From positions 1-16,277 of the forward strand of contig JANQTK010000160.1 of assembly GCA_030731695.1 (NCBI GenBank): DNA of 16,277 bases, read 5' to 3'. Source of the DNA: Polaribacter sp. GTDB taxonomy: Bacteria; Bacteroidota; Bacteroidia; Flavobacteriales; Flavobacteriaceae. Below, in pieces: positions 1 through 8,541 of the stretch; position 1 is the stretch's first letter, and each line of letters opens with the position of its first letter. The position numbers and the translations under genes are program-made. The notes beneath the pieces are model-generated. The model saw only the letters and a list, made by a program, of their open reading frames with translations, ran no database searches and had not been told where the DNA came from.

Positions 1-865
1 CTGATTCTTTAATCAAATCCATAGTTCCCATTGCCAATCCAGCTCCATTTACCATGCATCCAACGTTTCCGTCTAAATCAACATAGTTTAAGCCAGCAGC
101 TTTTGCTTCTACTTCAATCGGATTTTCTTCACGCAAATCACGCATTGCTTCATAATCTTTATGACGATACAACGCATTTTCATCCAAAGAAACTTTTGCA
201 TCTACAGCCATAATTTTATCATCCGAAGTTTTTAAAACAGGATTGATTTCAAACATGGAAGAATCCGATTTGATGTACGCAGTATATAAAGCTGTTACAA
301 ATTGCGTCATTTCTTTAAAAGCAGTTCCTGATAAACCTAAATTAAACGCAATTTTACGCGCTTGAAAAGGCATGATTCCCAACAAAGGATCAATTTCTTC
401 TGTAAAAATTAAATGTGGTGTTTCTTCAGCAACTGTTTCAATATCCATTCCACCTTCAGTAGAATACATAATCATATTTTTTCCAGTTGCTCTGTTTAAC
501 AAAACAGACATGTAATATTCTTCTGGTTTTGAATCTCCAGGATAATATACATCCTCAGCAATCAATACTTGATTTACCAATTTTCCTTCGGCAGAAGTTT
601 GTGGTGTAATCAACATCATTCCCAAAATATCATTTGCAATACTTTCTACTTGCTCTAAATTCTTTGCCAATTTTACACCCCCACCTTTTCCACGTCCACC
701 TGCATGAACTTGTGCTTTTATCACATGCCAACCTGTACCAGTTTCTTCTGTTAATTTCTTAGCAGCTGCAACAGCTTCAGCAGGAGTACTTGCTACAATT
801 CCTCTTTGAATTCTTACTCCAAAACTACTTAATATCTCTTTTCCTTGGTATTCGTGTAAATTCAT
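1..865 (-). CDS. sucC: Succinyl-CoA synthetase (ADP-forming) beta subunit, 3' end cut by window edge
   Basis: Beta subunit of the TCA-cycle enzyme that interconverts succinyl-CoA and succinate with ATP formation; it works in the cytoplasm as a complex with SucD. The first 288 residues are present of about 395-400 usual for the family; the C-terminal part lies beyond position 1. The start is the ATG read from 865, giving MNLHEYQGKEIL, the classic N-terminus of this family. The N-terminal ATP-grasp region follows, with the glycine-rich stretch KAQVHAGGRGKGGG (about residues 50-63), and near the cut end the conserved GNVGCMVNGAGLAM (about 266-279) of the CoA-ligase part. It is transcribed leftwards, divergent from the gene at 1105, and a TAnnTTTG promoter element sits just upstream. 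No sucD is visible in the window. The identification is secure. Confidence 0.97.
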   Translation of the reverse strand, partial: MNLHEYQGKEILSSFGVRIQRGIVASTPAEAVAAAKKLTEETGTGWHVIKAQVHAGGRGKGGGVKLAKNLEQVESIANDILGMMLITPQTSAEGKLVNQVLIAEDVYYPGDSKPEEYYMSVLLNRATGKNMIMYSTEGGMDIETVAEETPHLIFTEEIDPLLGIMPFQARKIAFNLGLSGTAFKEMTQFVTALYTAYIKSDSSMFEINPVLKTSDDKIMAVDAKVSLDENALYRHKDYEAMRDLREENPIEVEAKAAGLNYVDLDGNVGCMVNGAGLAMGTMDLIKES

Positions 866-888
866 TTGTATCGCTTTTAAAACGCTTG

Positions 889-896
889 CAAAAGTA
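889..896 (-). promoter_or_regulatory. Candidate -7 promoter element of sucC (TACTTTTG)
   Basis: Read on the minus strand, 896 to 889 is TACTTTTG, an exact match to the Bacteroidetes -7 consensus TAnnTTTG. It lies 23 bp before the sucC start codon, so the leader would be only about 15-20 nt. I see no clear TTG at the expected -33 spacing, so this rests on the -7 element and its position alone. Confidence 0.45.
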
Positions 897-1104
897 CAAA
901 TTCAAAAATTAAAATTTGGAAATTTTTTATTTAAAAAACTTTAAACTTAGCATATCTATCAAAAAACAATATTACTTACTTTTTGCGTTTTAGTTGTTTA
1001 AGAAATAATTAATACGAAAAATGTAACATTCACAATTTTATAATGTCTTTTAACATGAATCATTATTTTGATTCCTTAAAAACGAACCAATCAACCAAAA
1101 ATAA

Positions 1105-3528
1105 ATGTTCAGAAAAAAATCTCTATTAATCGTTTCATTACTTTTTTCAAGTATTGTATTCTCCCAAAGCAAAAAAGAAAGAAAAACTATCAAAACAACA
1201 AGAGTTGAAATTGCTCCAAAAATCGATGGAATTATTGATGAAGACGCATGGAAAAATGCTGAATTATGCAAGGATTTTGTAACATTGAGACCTTCAAATG
1301 GAGAACTTGTTGATGCTAAATATCAAACAATTGTAAGAGTTATTTATGATGATGAAGCAGTGTATATTGCAGCGCAAATGCTTGATCCTGATCCTGAAAA
1401 CATTCCAAAAGAATTTGCTGTAAGAGACAATTTTAGTCAATCCGATTTCTTTTTAGTGACCATAAACCCAAATGATGATGGACAAAATCCGTTTGAATTT
1501 ATAGTTCAAAGTACAGGAAATCAAGCAGATTCAAAAGTTTCAAACGGAAATGAAGATTTCAATTGGAGCGCAGTTTGGGAAAGCAATGTTTCCATTGATG
1601 AAAAAGGTTGGAATGTGGAAATGAAAATACCTTATGGAGCACTTCGTTTTGCAAATAGACCCATACAATCTTGGGGGTTTAACTTTCATAGAAGATTAGA
1701 AAAATTAAACGAACAACATACTTGGACACATATAGATAATACTGTTGGAAGATGGACACAATATGATGGTTTGATTGAAGATTTTAGAGATATAAAACCT
1801 CCAATAAGATTAAATTTTTATCCTTATGCATCTGCAACTAGCAATACATTTGAAGGAAACACAAGCTATGATTGGAGTGTTGGAATGGATATTAAATATG
1901 GTATCACAGATAATTTTACTTTTGATGCTACTTTGATTCCTGATTTTAGCCAAGTTGGTTTTGATGATGTCGTGCTGAATTTAGGGCCATTTGAGCAGCA
2001 ATTTACGGAACAAAGACAATTTTTCTCAGAAGGAACAGAATTATTTAACATTGGTAGATTATTTTATTCTCGAAGAATTGGAGCTGCTCCAATAGATCAA
2101 TTTAATGTGTATAATTCTTTAAATAGCGATGAAGAAATTATTGATTATCCCGAAAAAGTGACCATGCTGAATGCCATAAAAATATCTGGAAGAACCAAAA
2201 ATGGATTGGGAATTGGTTTTTTTAATGCAATTACTCAAAAAACTGAAGCTACTATAAAAAACACTGCAACCAATGAAATTAGAAAAGAAGTAATTGATCC
2301 TTTTACCAATTTTAATATTTTGGTTTTAGACCAACAATTCAATCAAAATTCATCCATTTCATTAATCAATACAAACGTTTCAAGAAATGGAAGATTCAGA
2401 GATGCAAACGTAACTGCTTTAGATTGGCATTTAGAAACCAAAGACAGCAAATACAATGCAGATGGTTCTATTAGAATGAGTAACATTTCTGATGATCCAA
2501 ACAACCCAAACACAGGCTATACTTTTGATAATAGTTTTGGGTACAATTCTGGACATTGGTTTTGGGAATTGGGTTATAATTTTGAAAACAAAGATTTTAA
2601 TCCAAATGATTTTGGTATTTTATTTAGCAATAACGAACAAACCATTTATGGAAACGCAGGATGGAGAACGCTTCAGCCTACTAAAAAATTTAATAGATAT
2701 AGTTTTAATTTTTATCAAAATACCAATTTCCAACATTTTTCAGGAATTTTTACAGGTTTTCAAGCAGGTTTAAACTTTAATGCTCAAACAAAAGAACGTT
2801 TTTCATTTGGCGGAAATTTAAATTATGGCACAGAAACAAAAGATTTTTTTGAGCCAAGACAAGGAACTACAAGTGGTATTTATTTTCTACAGCCTGAAAG
2901 AAAAAATATAAATATTTGGTTTTCTACCAATTCACAAAAGCTTTTTGCTGTCGATTTTAACGCCTTTTACAGTAATTTTTCAAATAATCCTAAATCTGGG
3001 TATGGTTTTGGTTTGGCTCCTCGTTATCGTTTTAGCAATCAGTTTTCTTTACGCTATCAATTGAATTTTAGCAAAACCAATAATGACCAAGGTTTTGTTG
3101 ATCAAAATGCAAATGCAATTATTTTTGGAATGAGAGATTTCAAAAATTATACAAATACGATTGGAGGAAATTATAGTTTTAGCACCAATTCATCTTTATC
3201 ATTAAGTTTAAGACATTACTGGGGTTCAGCAAGTTACAATGACTTCTTTAATCTAAATAGCAATGGAGGTTTAGACGAAAACAATACCTATGTTGGAGAA
3301 AATGTAAATTTCAATAACTGGAATTTAGATTTGAATTATATTTGGCAATTTGCACCTGGAAGTCAACTTATTGCATTTTATAGAAATTCAATTTCTAATG
3401 CTGATTCCAACTCAAATTTAACCTTTTTTGAAAACTTAGATAATTTATTCAGTCAATCTCAAAGACATACTTTTTCTATTCGCTTTGTATATTTTATTGA
3501 TTATGAAAAAGTAAAGAAAATGATTTAG
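1105..3528 (+). CDS. DUF5916 outer-membrane protein with N-terminal CBM9-like domain
   Basis: An 807-residue exported protein. It starts with a signal peptide (residues 1-20; MFRKKS basic start, hydrophobic core, cleavage probably near VFSQS). Residues of about 30-215 resemble the carbohydrate-binding family 9 (DOMON-type) domain; the IDGIIDEDAWKNA motif around 40-52 is its hallmark opening. From about 235 to the C-terminus the sequence alternates aromatic and polar residues in short strands with Asn/Gly-rich turns, as expected for the DUF5916 region, predicted to be an outer-membrane beta-barrel. Proteins with this architecture are common in Bacteroidetes; the ligand and role are unknown to me, and the CBM9 label does not prove sugar binding. 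It stands alone, 239 bp from the divergent sucC and 84 bp before the next gene. Only a weak TAnnTTTG-like sequence (1063-1070, TTATTTTG) was found upstream. Confidence 0.88.
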   Translation: MFRKKSLLIVSLLFSSIVFSQSKKERKTIKTTRVEIAPKIDGIIDEDAWKNAELCKDFVTLRPSNGELVDAKYQTIVRVIYDDEAVYIAAQMLDPDPENIPKEFAVRDNFSQSDFFLVTINPNDDGQNPFEFIVQSTGNQADSKVSNGNEDFNWSAVWESNVSIDEKGWNVEMKIPYGALRFANRPIQSWGFNFHRRLEKLNEQHTWTHIDNTVGRWTQYDGLIEDFRDIKPPIRLNFYPYASATSNTFEGNTSYDWSVGMDIKYGITDNFTFDATLIPDFSQVGFDDVVLNLGPFEQQFTEQRQFFSEGTELFNIGRLFYSRRIGAAPIDQFNVYNSLNSDEEIIDYPEKVTMLNAIKISGRTKNGLGIGFFNAITQKTEATIKNTATNEIRKEVIDPFTNFNILVLDQQFNQNSSISLINTNVSRNGRFRDANVTALDWHLETKDSKYNADGSIRMSNISDDPNNPNTGYTFDNSFGYNSGHWFWELGYNFENKDFNPNDFGILFSNNEQTIYGNAGWRTLQPTKKFNRYSFNFYQNTNFQHFSGIFTGFQAGLNFNAQTKERFSFGGNLNYGTETKDFFEPRQGTTSGIYFLQPERKNINIWFSTNSQKLFAVDFNAFYSNFSNNPKSGYGFGLAPRYRFSNQFSLRYQLNFSKTNNDQGFVDQNANAIIFGMRDFKNYTNTIGGNYSFSTNSSLSLSLRHYWGSASYNDFFNLNSNGGLDENNTYVGENVNFNNWNLDLNYIWQFAPGSQLIAFYRNSISNADSNSNLTFFENLDNLFSQSQRHTFSIRFVYFIDYEKVKKMI

Positions 3529-3584
3529 TGATTTTGATTCTTTTATAAAACAAAAAATACCTTAAAAGTCCGTCTGATTTTTTA

Positions 3585-3592
3585 TACTTTCG
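3585..3592 (+). promoter_or_regulatory. Weak candidate -7 element before the ABC ATPase gene (TACTTTCG)
   Basis: TACTTTCG differs from TAnnTTTG at one position and lies 20 bp before the ATG at 3613. No TTG is present at the expected -33 spacing. It is listed because the gene starts a new two-gene unit after an 84-bp gap. Confidence 0.22.
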
Positions 3593-3612
3593 TGATAAAT
3601 TTGAAATAACTT

Positions 3613-4275
3613 ATGATTGTTGCAGAAAATATTCACAAATATTATGGAGATGTTGAAGTATTGAAAGGCGTGAATTTACACATCAAAAAAGGCGAAATTG
3701 TAGCCATTGTTGGGCCTTCAGGCGCTGGAAAAACAACCTTATTACAAATTCTAGGAACCTTAGATAAACCTGAAAAGGAATCAGATTTTCAACTAAATAT
3801 CAATGATATTTCTCTAAAAAAATTATCTGACAAACAATTATCAGAATTTAGAAACAAACACGTTGGTTTTATTTTTCAATTCCATCAATTGTTACCTGAA
3901 TTTACAGCGTTAGAAAATGTGTGTATTCCAGGTTTTATCGCCAAAAAATCAAAAAAAGAAGTTGAAAATGATGCTAAAAAAATTCTTGCTTTTTTGGGAT
4001 TGTCTCACAGATTACAGCACAAACCAAACGAACTTTCGGGAGGTGAGCAACAAAGAGTGGCTGTGGCAAGAGCATTGATTAACAATCCTGCCGTTATTTT
4101 AGCTGATGAACCTAGTGGAAATTTAGACAGTGAATCTGCCAAAAATTTACATGAACTATTCTTCAAATTGCGAGATGAATTTGGACAAACTTTTGTTTTG
4201 GTAACGCACAATGAAGAATTGGCAAACATGGCAGACAGAAAACTGACTATGATTGATGGAAAGATGAAAGAATAA
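3613..4275 (+). CDS. ABC transporter ATP-binding protein, LolD/MacB-type
   Basis: A 220-residue stand-alone nucleotide-binding subunit with a complete set of motifs: Walker A GPSGAGKTT (34-42), Q-loop FIFQFHQLLPEF with Gln89, ABC signature LSGGEQQ (141-147), Walker B VILADEP (161-167, catalytic Glu166), and H-loop His199 in LVTHN. The length, the FQFHQLLPEFTALENV segment and the signature are those of the LolD/MacB/FtsE group, whose members drive lipoprotein release from the inner membrane or related mechanotransmission by partner permeases of the FtsX/MacB fold. No permease gene is nearby, so its LolC/E-like partner must be encoded elsewhere and the exact substrate cannot be read here. Its stop codon directly abuts the ATG of the next gene, so the two are almost certainly cotranscribed. 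Confidence 0.92.
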   Translation: MIVAENIHKYYGDVEVLKGVNLHIKKGEIVAIVGPSGAGKTTLLQILGTLDKPEKESDFQLNINDISLKKLSDKQLSEFRNKHVGFIFQFHQLLPEFTALENVCIPGFIAKKSKKEVENDAKKILAFLGLSHRLQHKPNELSGGEQQRVAVARALINNPAVILADEPSGNLDSESAKNLHELFFKLRDEFGQTFVLVTHNEELANMADRKLTMIDGKMKE

Positions 4276-5043
4276 ATGAAGCAAACTGAACTCAAAGAAT
4301 TTCTTGACGAAAAAGCACTTTTTTATAACAATCCTTCATTTATTGAATCTGATCCTATTCAAATTCCGCATCAATTTTCAAACAAAGAAGACATTGAAAT
4401 TGCTGCTTTTTTAACGGCAACTATTTCTTGGGGAAATCGAAAAATGATCATTCAAAATGCTTCAAAAATGATGGAATTGTTGGAGTTTTCTCCTCATGAT
4501 TTCATTTTGAATCATCAAGAAAATGATTTAAAATCTTTTGAAAAATTCGTTCACAGAACTTTCAATTCTATTGATTTTCAACAATTTGTAAAATCTTTAA
4601 ACCATATTTATCAAAATCATGGTGGATTGGAAAAAGCGCTATCAATAAAAGACAAAGCTGATACCTATCAAACTGCGATTCACGAATTCAAAAAACTATT
4701 TTTTGAAGTTCCACATCAAAACAGAACCCAAAAACACATTTCTGATCCGTTGAAAAATTCAGCAGCGAAAAGGATTAATATGTTTTTGAGATGGATGGTT
4801 AGAAATGATAAGGCGGGTGTTGATTTTGGCATTTGGCCCACACACAATCCTGCTCATTTATCTTGTCCTTTGGATGTTCATTCTGGCAATGTCGCTCGAA
4901 AATTGGGTATTTTGAAACGGGAACAAAACGATTGGAAAGCTTTATCAGAATTGGATAAAAAACTTCGAAAATTAGACAAAAAAGATCCTGTAAAGTATGA
5001 TTTTGCCTTATTTGGCTTGGGTGTTTTTGAAAAGTTTTCATAA
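4276..5043 (+). CDS. TIGR02757 (DUF2400) family protein, possibly related to HhH-GPD DNA glycosylases
   Basis: A 255-residue soluble protein with no signal peptide or membrane segment. I recognise it as the TIGR02757/DUF2400 family by the conserved blocks IAAFLTATISWGNRK (about 42-56), KRINMFLRWMVR (165-176), IWPTHNP (186-192) and CPLDVHSGNVARKLG (197-211). The order and spacing of the first and last blocks recall endonuclease III-like HhH-GPD glycosylases: a helix like LLSAQ-T, then a VDTH-V-RV-RLG segment in which the Asp is catalytic; here Asp200 would be the equivalent. There is no obvious GVG-type hairpin and no Fe-S cysteine cluster. The family has no function I can name with confidence. 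The ATG at 4276 follows the upstream stop with no spacer, indicating translational coupling to the ABC ATPase gene. Confidence 0.88.
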   Translation: MKQTELKEFLDEKALFYNNPSFIESDPIQIPHQFSNKEDIEIAAFLTATISWGNRKMIIQNASKMMELLEFSPHDFILNHQENDLKSFEKFVHRTFNSIDFQQFVKSLNHIYQNHGGLEKALSIKDKADTYQTAIHEFKKLFFEVPHQNRTQKHISDPLKNSAAKRINMFLRWMVRNDKAGVDFGIWPTHNPAHLSCPLDVHSGNVARKLGILKREQNDWKALSELDKKLRKLDKKDPVKYDFALFGLGVFEKFS

Positions 5044-5059
5044 GAAATCAACAATTCTT

Positions 5060-5088
5060 TTGTTTTCATTTTAATTGTGATATTTTAG
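5060..5088 (+). promoter_or_regulatory. Candidate promoter for the S10 peptidase operon
   Basis: TTG at 5060-5062, an 18-bp spacer, then TATTTTAG at 5081-5088, one mismatch from TAnnTTTG. The spacing fits the Bacteroidetes sigma consensus. It ends 20 bp before the ATG at 5109 and sits in the only intergenic gap ahead of a run of tightly packed genes. Confidence 0.4.
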
Positions 5089-5108
5089 ACTGCTAAATTT
5101 TAAATATC

Positions 5109-6590
5109 ATGAAAAAAATTGTTTTCTTATCCGTTTTAATATCGCAAATACTATGGTCTCAAGATCCCAGAATTCCTTTGGATACCATGGTTGTTACTAC
5201 AAATTCCGTTGTTATCAAAGGAAAAACAGTTCCATACAAAGCCACCACTGGCATGCAACCTGTTTGGAATGACAATGGGGAAATCATTGCTTCTTTATAT
5301 TATACTTACTACAAAAGAACAGATATCAAAAATGATGAAGAACGACCAATTATCATGTCTTTTAATGGCGGACCAGGCTCAGCTTCAGTTTGGATGCACA
5401 TTGCCTACACAGGTCCTAAAGTTTTAAAAATTGATGATGAAGGATATCCTGTGCAACCTTATGGAATTAAAGACAATCCAAATTCAATTTTAGATGTTGC
5501 TGATATTGTCTATATAAATCCAGTAAACACTGCATATTCAAGACCTGTAGTTGCTGAAGGAAAAAAATTAGACAAATCACAATTTTTCGGAATTAATGCA
5601 GATATTACCTATTTAGCAGGTTGGTTAAACACCTTTATCACGAGAAATAATCGTTGGAAATCGCCAAAATATATTATCGGGGAAAGTTATGGTGGCACTC
5701 GTGTGATGGGATTGGCTGCTGAATTACAAAACAGACAATGGATGTATTTGAATGGCGTTATAATGGTTTCACCTGCTGATTATAAAGTGTTAAGAACAGA
5801 AAGTTCCTTGGATTATGCCATTAATCTTCCTTATTTTACAGCAACAGCTTGGTATCATAAAATGTTACCCACAGAATTACAAAGCAAAGATTTGCTAGAA
5901 ATTTTACCAGAAGCTGAGGATTTTGCCATTAATAAATTATTACCTGCGATTGCAAAAGGCGGATTTATTAGTGAAATTGAAAAAAATGATATTGCCGAAA
6001 AAACGGCTTTTTACTCAGGATTGAGCAAAAAAGTGGTGATGCAAAATAATTTAGAAATCTCTCCAAGCTTTTTCTGGAAAGAATTGTTGAGAGATAAAAC
6101 TGGTCAAACTATTGGACGATTGGATTCAAGATATTTAGGCATTGACAAACGCGAAATTGGCGAAACCACTGATTACAATCCAGAATTGACCTCTTGGTTG
6201 CATTCGTTTACACCTGCAATAAATTATTATATCAGAGAAGAGTTAAATTTTAAAACTGATGTAAAATACAACCTTTTTGGCCCAGTTTCTCCTTGGGATA
6301 ATAATGACGATAATGTTAGAGAAGGTTTGCGTCAAGCAATGGCTCAAAATCCGTATTTAAAAGTATTAATTCAGTCAGGATATTATGATGGAGCAACAAC
6401 GTATTCAGCAGCAAAATATACCATGTGGAAAACTGATCCAAGTGGAAAAATGAAAGATCGGTTTACTTTTAAAGGTTACAGAAGTGGGCACATGATGTAT
6501 TTAAGAAGTGAAGATTTACAAAAATCTAATGACGATTTAAGAGCATTTATTCTAAGTAGTTTATCAAAAAATAAACCTGCAAAATACTAG
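5109..6590 (+). CDS. Secreted serine carboxypeptidase, peptidase family S10
   Basis: A 493-residue exported peptidase that would remove C-terminal residues from peptides in the periplasm or outside. A signal peptide covers about residues 1-18 (KKIVFLSVLISQILWSQ). S10 hallmarks are in order: the oxyanion-hole motif NGGPGS (86-91), the nucleophile Ser193 in GESYGG, catalytic Asp427 in IQSGYYDGAT and catalytic His461 in GYRSGHMMY. The length suits bacterial S10 members, which lack much of the eukaryotic insertion. All triad residues are present, so it should be active. A candidate promoter lies just upstream, and the next gene starts 4 bp after its stop, so it appears to lead a four-gene operon to 10490. 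Substrate specificity cannot be read from the sequence. Confidence 0.93.
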   Translation: MKKIVFLSVLISQILWSQDPRIPLDTMVVTTNSVVIKGKTVPYKATTGMQPVWNDNGEIIASLYYTYYKRTDIKNDEERPIIMSFNGGPGSASVWMHIAYTGPKVLKIDDEGYPVQPYGIKDNPNSILDVADIVYINPVNTAYSRPVVAEGKKLDKSQFFGINADITYLAGWLNTFITRNNRWKSPKYIIGESYGGTRVMGLAAELQNRQWMYLNGVIMVSPADYKVLRTESSLDYAINLPYFTATAWYHKMLPTELQSKDLLEILPEAEDFAINKLLPAIAKGGFISEIEKNDIAEKTAFYSGLSKKVVMQNNLEISPSFFWKELLRDKTGQTIGRLDSRYLGIDKREIGETTDYNPELTSWLHSFTPAINYYIREELNFKTDVKYNLFGPVSPWDNNDDNVREGLRQAMAQNPYLKVLIQSGYYDGATTYSAAKYTMWKTDPSGKMKDRFTFKGYRSGHMMYLRSEDLQKSNDDLRAFILSSLSKNKPAKY

Positions 6591-6594
6591 CTAA

Positions 6595-8541
6595 ATGCAA
6601 TTTAAAAATCCTGAAATTTTATACTTTTTATGGCTACTAATTATCCCCATTTTAGTACACCTTTTTCAGTTGCAAAAGTTTGTAAAAGTACCCTTTACAA
6701 ACGTTGCTTTTTTACAAAAAATAATTCAAGATTCAAGGAAGAGTTCGAGGCTTAAAAAATGGCTAATTTTAGCTACCAGAATGCTATTACTTTCGGCGAT
6801 ACTTTTTGCCTTTTCACAACCTTTTTTTAGTGATGAAAAAAGTACAAAAAATGAAAAAATAAATATTTATATAGATAATTCATTAAGTACACAAGCAAAA
6901 GGTGAGAAGGGTTTTTTACTACAAGTTGCAGTTAAAGAAATTATAGAAAATGCTCCTCAATCAAACATGTATTCCTTGCTTACAAATGATGCATTTTATG
7001 ATAATATTTCCTTTTCTGAACTAAAAAAAATAGTATTAGAATTGGATTATTCATCAAAAAAGGCCTCTATAAATAGTGTTTTACTAAAAATAAATACATT
7101 TTCAAAAAATAAAATAAACGCTTCAAATGAAACTATTTTAATATCTGATTTTCAGAATATTTACAATAATGAATTTACAAATGTAACACCCCCTTTTTCA
7201 ATAATTAAACTGACTGAATCTCAAAAAAACAACATTTCTATAGACAGTGTTTTTACAAGCAATTCTATGGATGAAACTGTTTTACATGTTGTTGTAAAAA
7301 ACCAAGGAGAGCCTAAAAAAAATATTCCAATTGCATTGTATACTGAAAAAGAATTAGTAAGCAAACAATCTTTTTCTATGGAAGAAAATTCAACAAAAAC
7401 CATTTTGTTTTCTCTTCAAAAAAAAGAAGCTTTTAACGGAAAAATAATCATCTCCTTTAGCGATACTTTTTCATTCGACAACACTTTTTATTTTCACCTA
7501 AAATCAGCTAAAAAAATAAGCGTTTTAGCCATTGGAAATGAGGTCGGTTTTTTATCAAAATTATATACTGAAGACGAGTTTAATTTTACTCAAAATGCAC
7601 CTGAAAATATCAACTATAATTTGTTGCCAAAACAAGATGTTTTAATACTCTATGAACTCGAAAAATTTTCAGAAATTTTATCAAAAAGCATCCAAGATTT
7701 TATTTCAAAAAGCGGTAGTGTTGTGATTGTTCCAAACCCAAATTCCGACATCAATTCTTACAATCAATTTTTGCAAAAATTTTCATCATCATCTTTTTCA
7801 TCCAAAAATATTGACTCATTAAAAATTACGAACATCAACGAAAGTCATCCTTTTTTTAAAAATGTATTTTCAAAAAAAGTGGAGAATTTTCAATATCCAA
7901 CTGTCAATCATTTTTTTGAAATCAGCTCAAAAAATGAAACTAAAATAGTGTCTTTCGAAAATAACGTTTCCTTTTTAAGTCAAATAAATAACCCTAATGG
8001 AGCTTTGTATGTTTTTGCAAGTGCTATCAACAAAAAAAATAGTTCGTTTCAGAATTCTCCTTTAATCGTTCCAATTTTCTATAATTTTGGGAAATTCAGT
8101 TTTCAACAATCACAATTGTATAATTATTTGAACGAGGAAAACAATATTGATGTTGAAGTTCAATTGCAAAAAGATGAAATATTAGAGATTTCAAATGCAA
8201 CAAGTACTTTTATTCCGATTCAGCAAACCTTTCAAAACAAAGTAACCATAACAACCCAAGAAAATCCGTCTGAAGCAGGTTTTTTTGATATCAAAAAAAA
8301 GGATGAAATCATTGAAAAAATTGCTTTTAACACACCAAAAGAAGAGAGTTTACTCCAATTTTTAGATGTTACTCAACTTAAAAAAACGAATCCAAACATC
8401 ACAGTTTCTGATGCTGTTTCGAGTGTTTTTAAAAACATCAAGAAAAAAAACGAAGTTCAATCACTTTGGAAATGGTTTTTAGCCTTGGCAATTGTATCTT
8501 TGTTTTTAGAAATTTTAATTCTGAAATTCTACAAACCATGA
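6595..8541 (+). CDS. BatA-domain membrane protein with degenerate VWA-like region
   Basis: A 648-residue inner-membrane protein. The N-terminus is the BatA-type double membrane domain (TIGR02226-like): segment 1 at about 8-24, the loop motif KVPFTNVAFLQ (31-41), and segment 2 at about 56-76. It continues with a von Willebrand A-like stretch in which Asp94, Ser96 and Ser98 (IYIDNSLS) retain the DxSxS part of a MIDAS metal site, and ILISDFQN places Asp185 where a distal MIDAS Asp could lie. Residues of about 210-300 look like an Ig-like beta domain, and about 305-480 resemble a class I glutamine-amidotransferase-like fold without an evident catalytic triad. A third membrane segment (about 626-644) ends the protein, with the large middle part probably periplasmic. 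Its function is not established to my knowledge; the Bat link to aerotolerance concerns other proteins. It overlaps the next gene by 4 bp (ATGA). Confidence 0.85.
   Translation: MQFKNPEILYFLWLLIIPILVHLFQLQKFVKVPFTNVAFLQKIIQDSRKSSRLKKWLILATRMLLLSAILFAFSQPFFSDEKSTKNEKINIYIDNSLSTQAKGEKGFLLQVAVKEIIENAPQSNMYSLLTNDAFYDNISFSELKKIVLELDYSSKKASINSVLLKINTFSKNKINASNETILISDFQNIYNNEFTNVTPPFSIIKLTESQKNNISIDSVFTSNSMDETVLHVVVKNQGEPKKNIPIALYTEKELVSKQSFSMEENSTKTILFSLQKKEAFNGKIIISFSDTFSFDNTFYFHLKSAKKISVLAIGNEVGFLSKLYTEDEFNFTQNAPENINYNLLPKQDVLILYELEKFSEILSKSIQDFISKSGSVVIVPNPNSDINSYNQFLQKFSSSSFSSKNIDSLKITNINESHPFFKNVFSKKVENFQYPTVNHFFEISSKNETKIVSFENNVSFLSQINNPNGALYVFASAINKKNSSFQNSPLIVPIFYNFGKFSFQQSQLYNYLNEENNIDVEVQLQKDEILEISNATSTFIPIQQTFQNKVTITTQENPSEAGFFDIKKKDEIIEKIAFNTPKEESLLQFLDVTQLKKTNPNITVSDAVSSVFKNIKKKNEVQSLWKWFLALAIVSLFLEILILKFYKP

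Noticed and set aside
5042..5066. AAGAA/TTCTT repeat followed by T-rich sequence as a terminator of the TIGR02757 gene
   Set aside because: A 5-bp AT-only stem is too weak, and T-rich stretches are common here.
6990..8460. Possible frameshift at long A runs in the BatA-type gene
   Set aside because: The frame stays open and domain-like through all A runs to a normal C-terminal membrane segment, so the gene is intact.
8466..8537. Upstream in-frame ATG for the dihydroorotase-like gene
   Set aside because: It lies inside the end of the BatA-type gene, and the extra 24 residues do not fit the family N-terminus; the ATGA-overlap start at 8538 gives the normal start.
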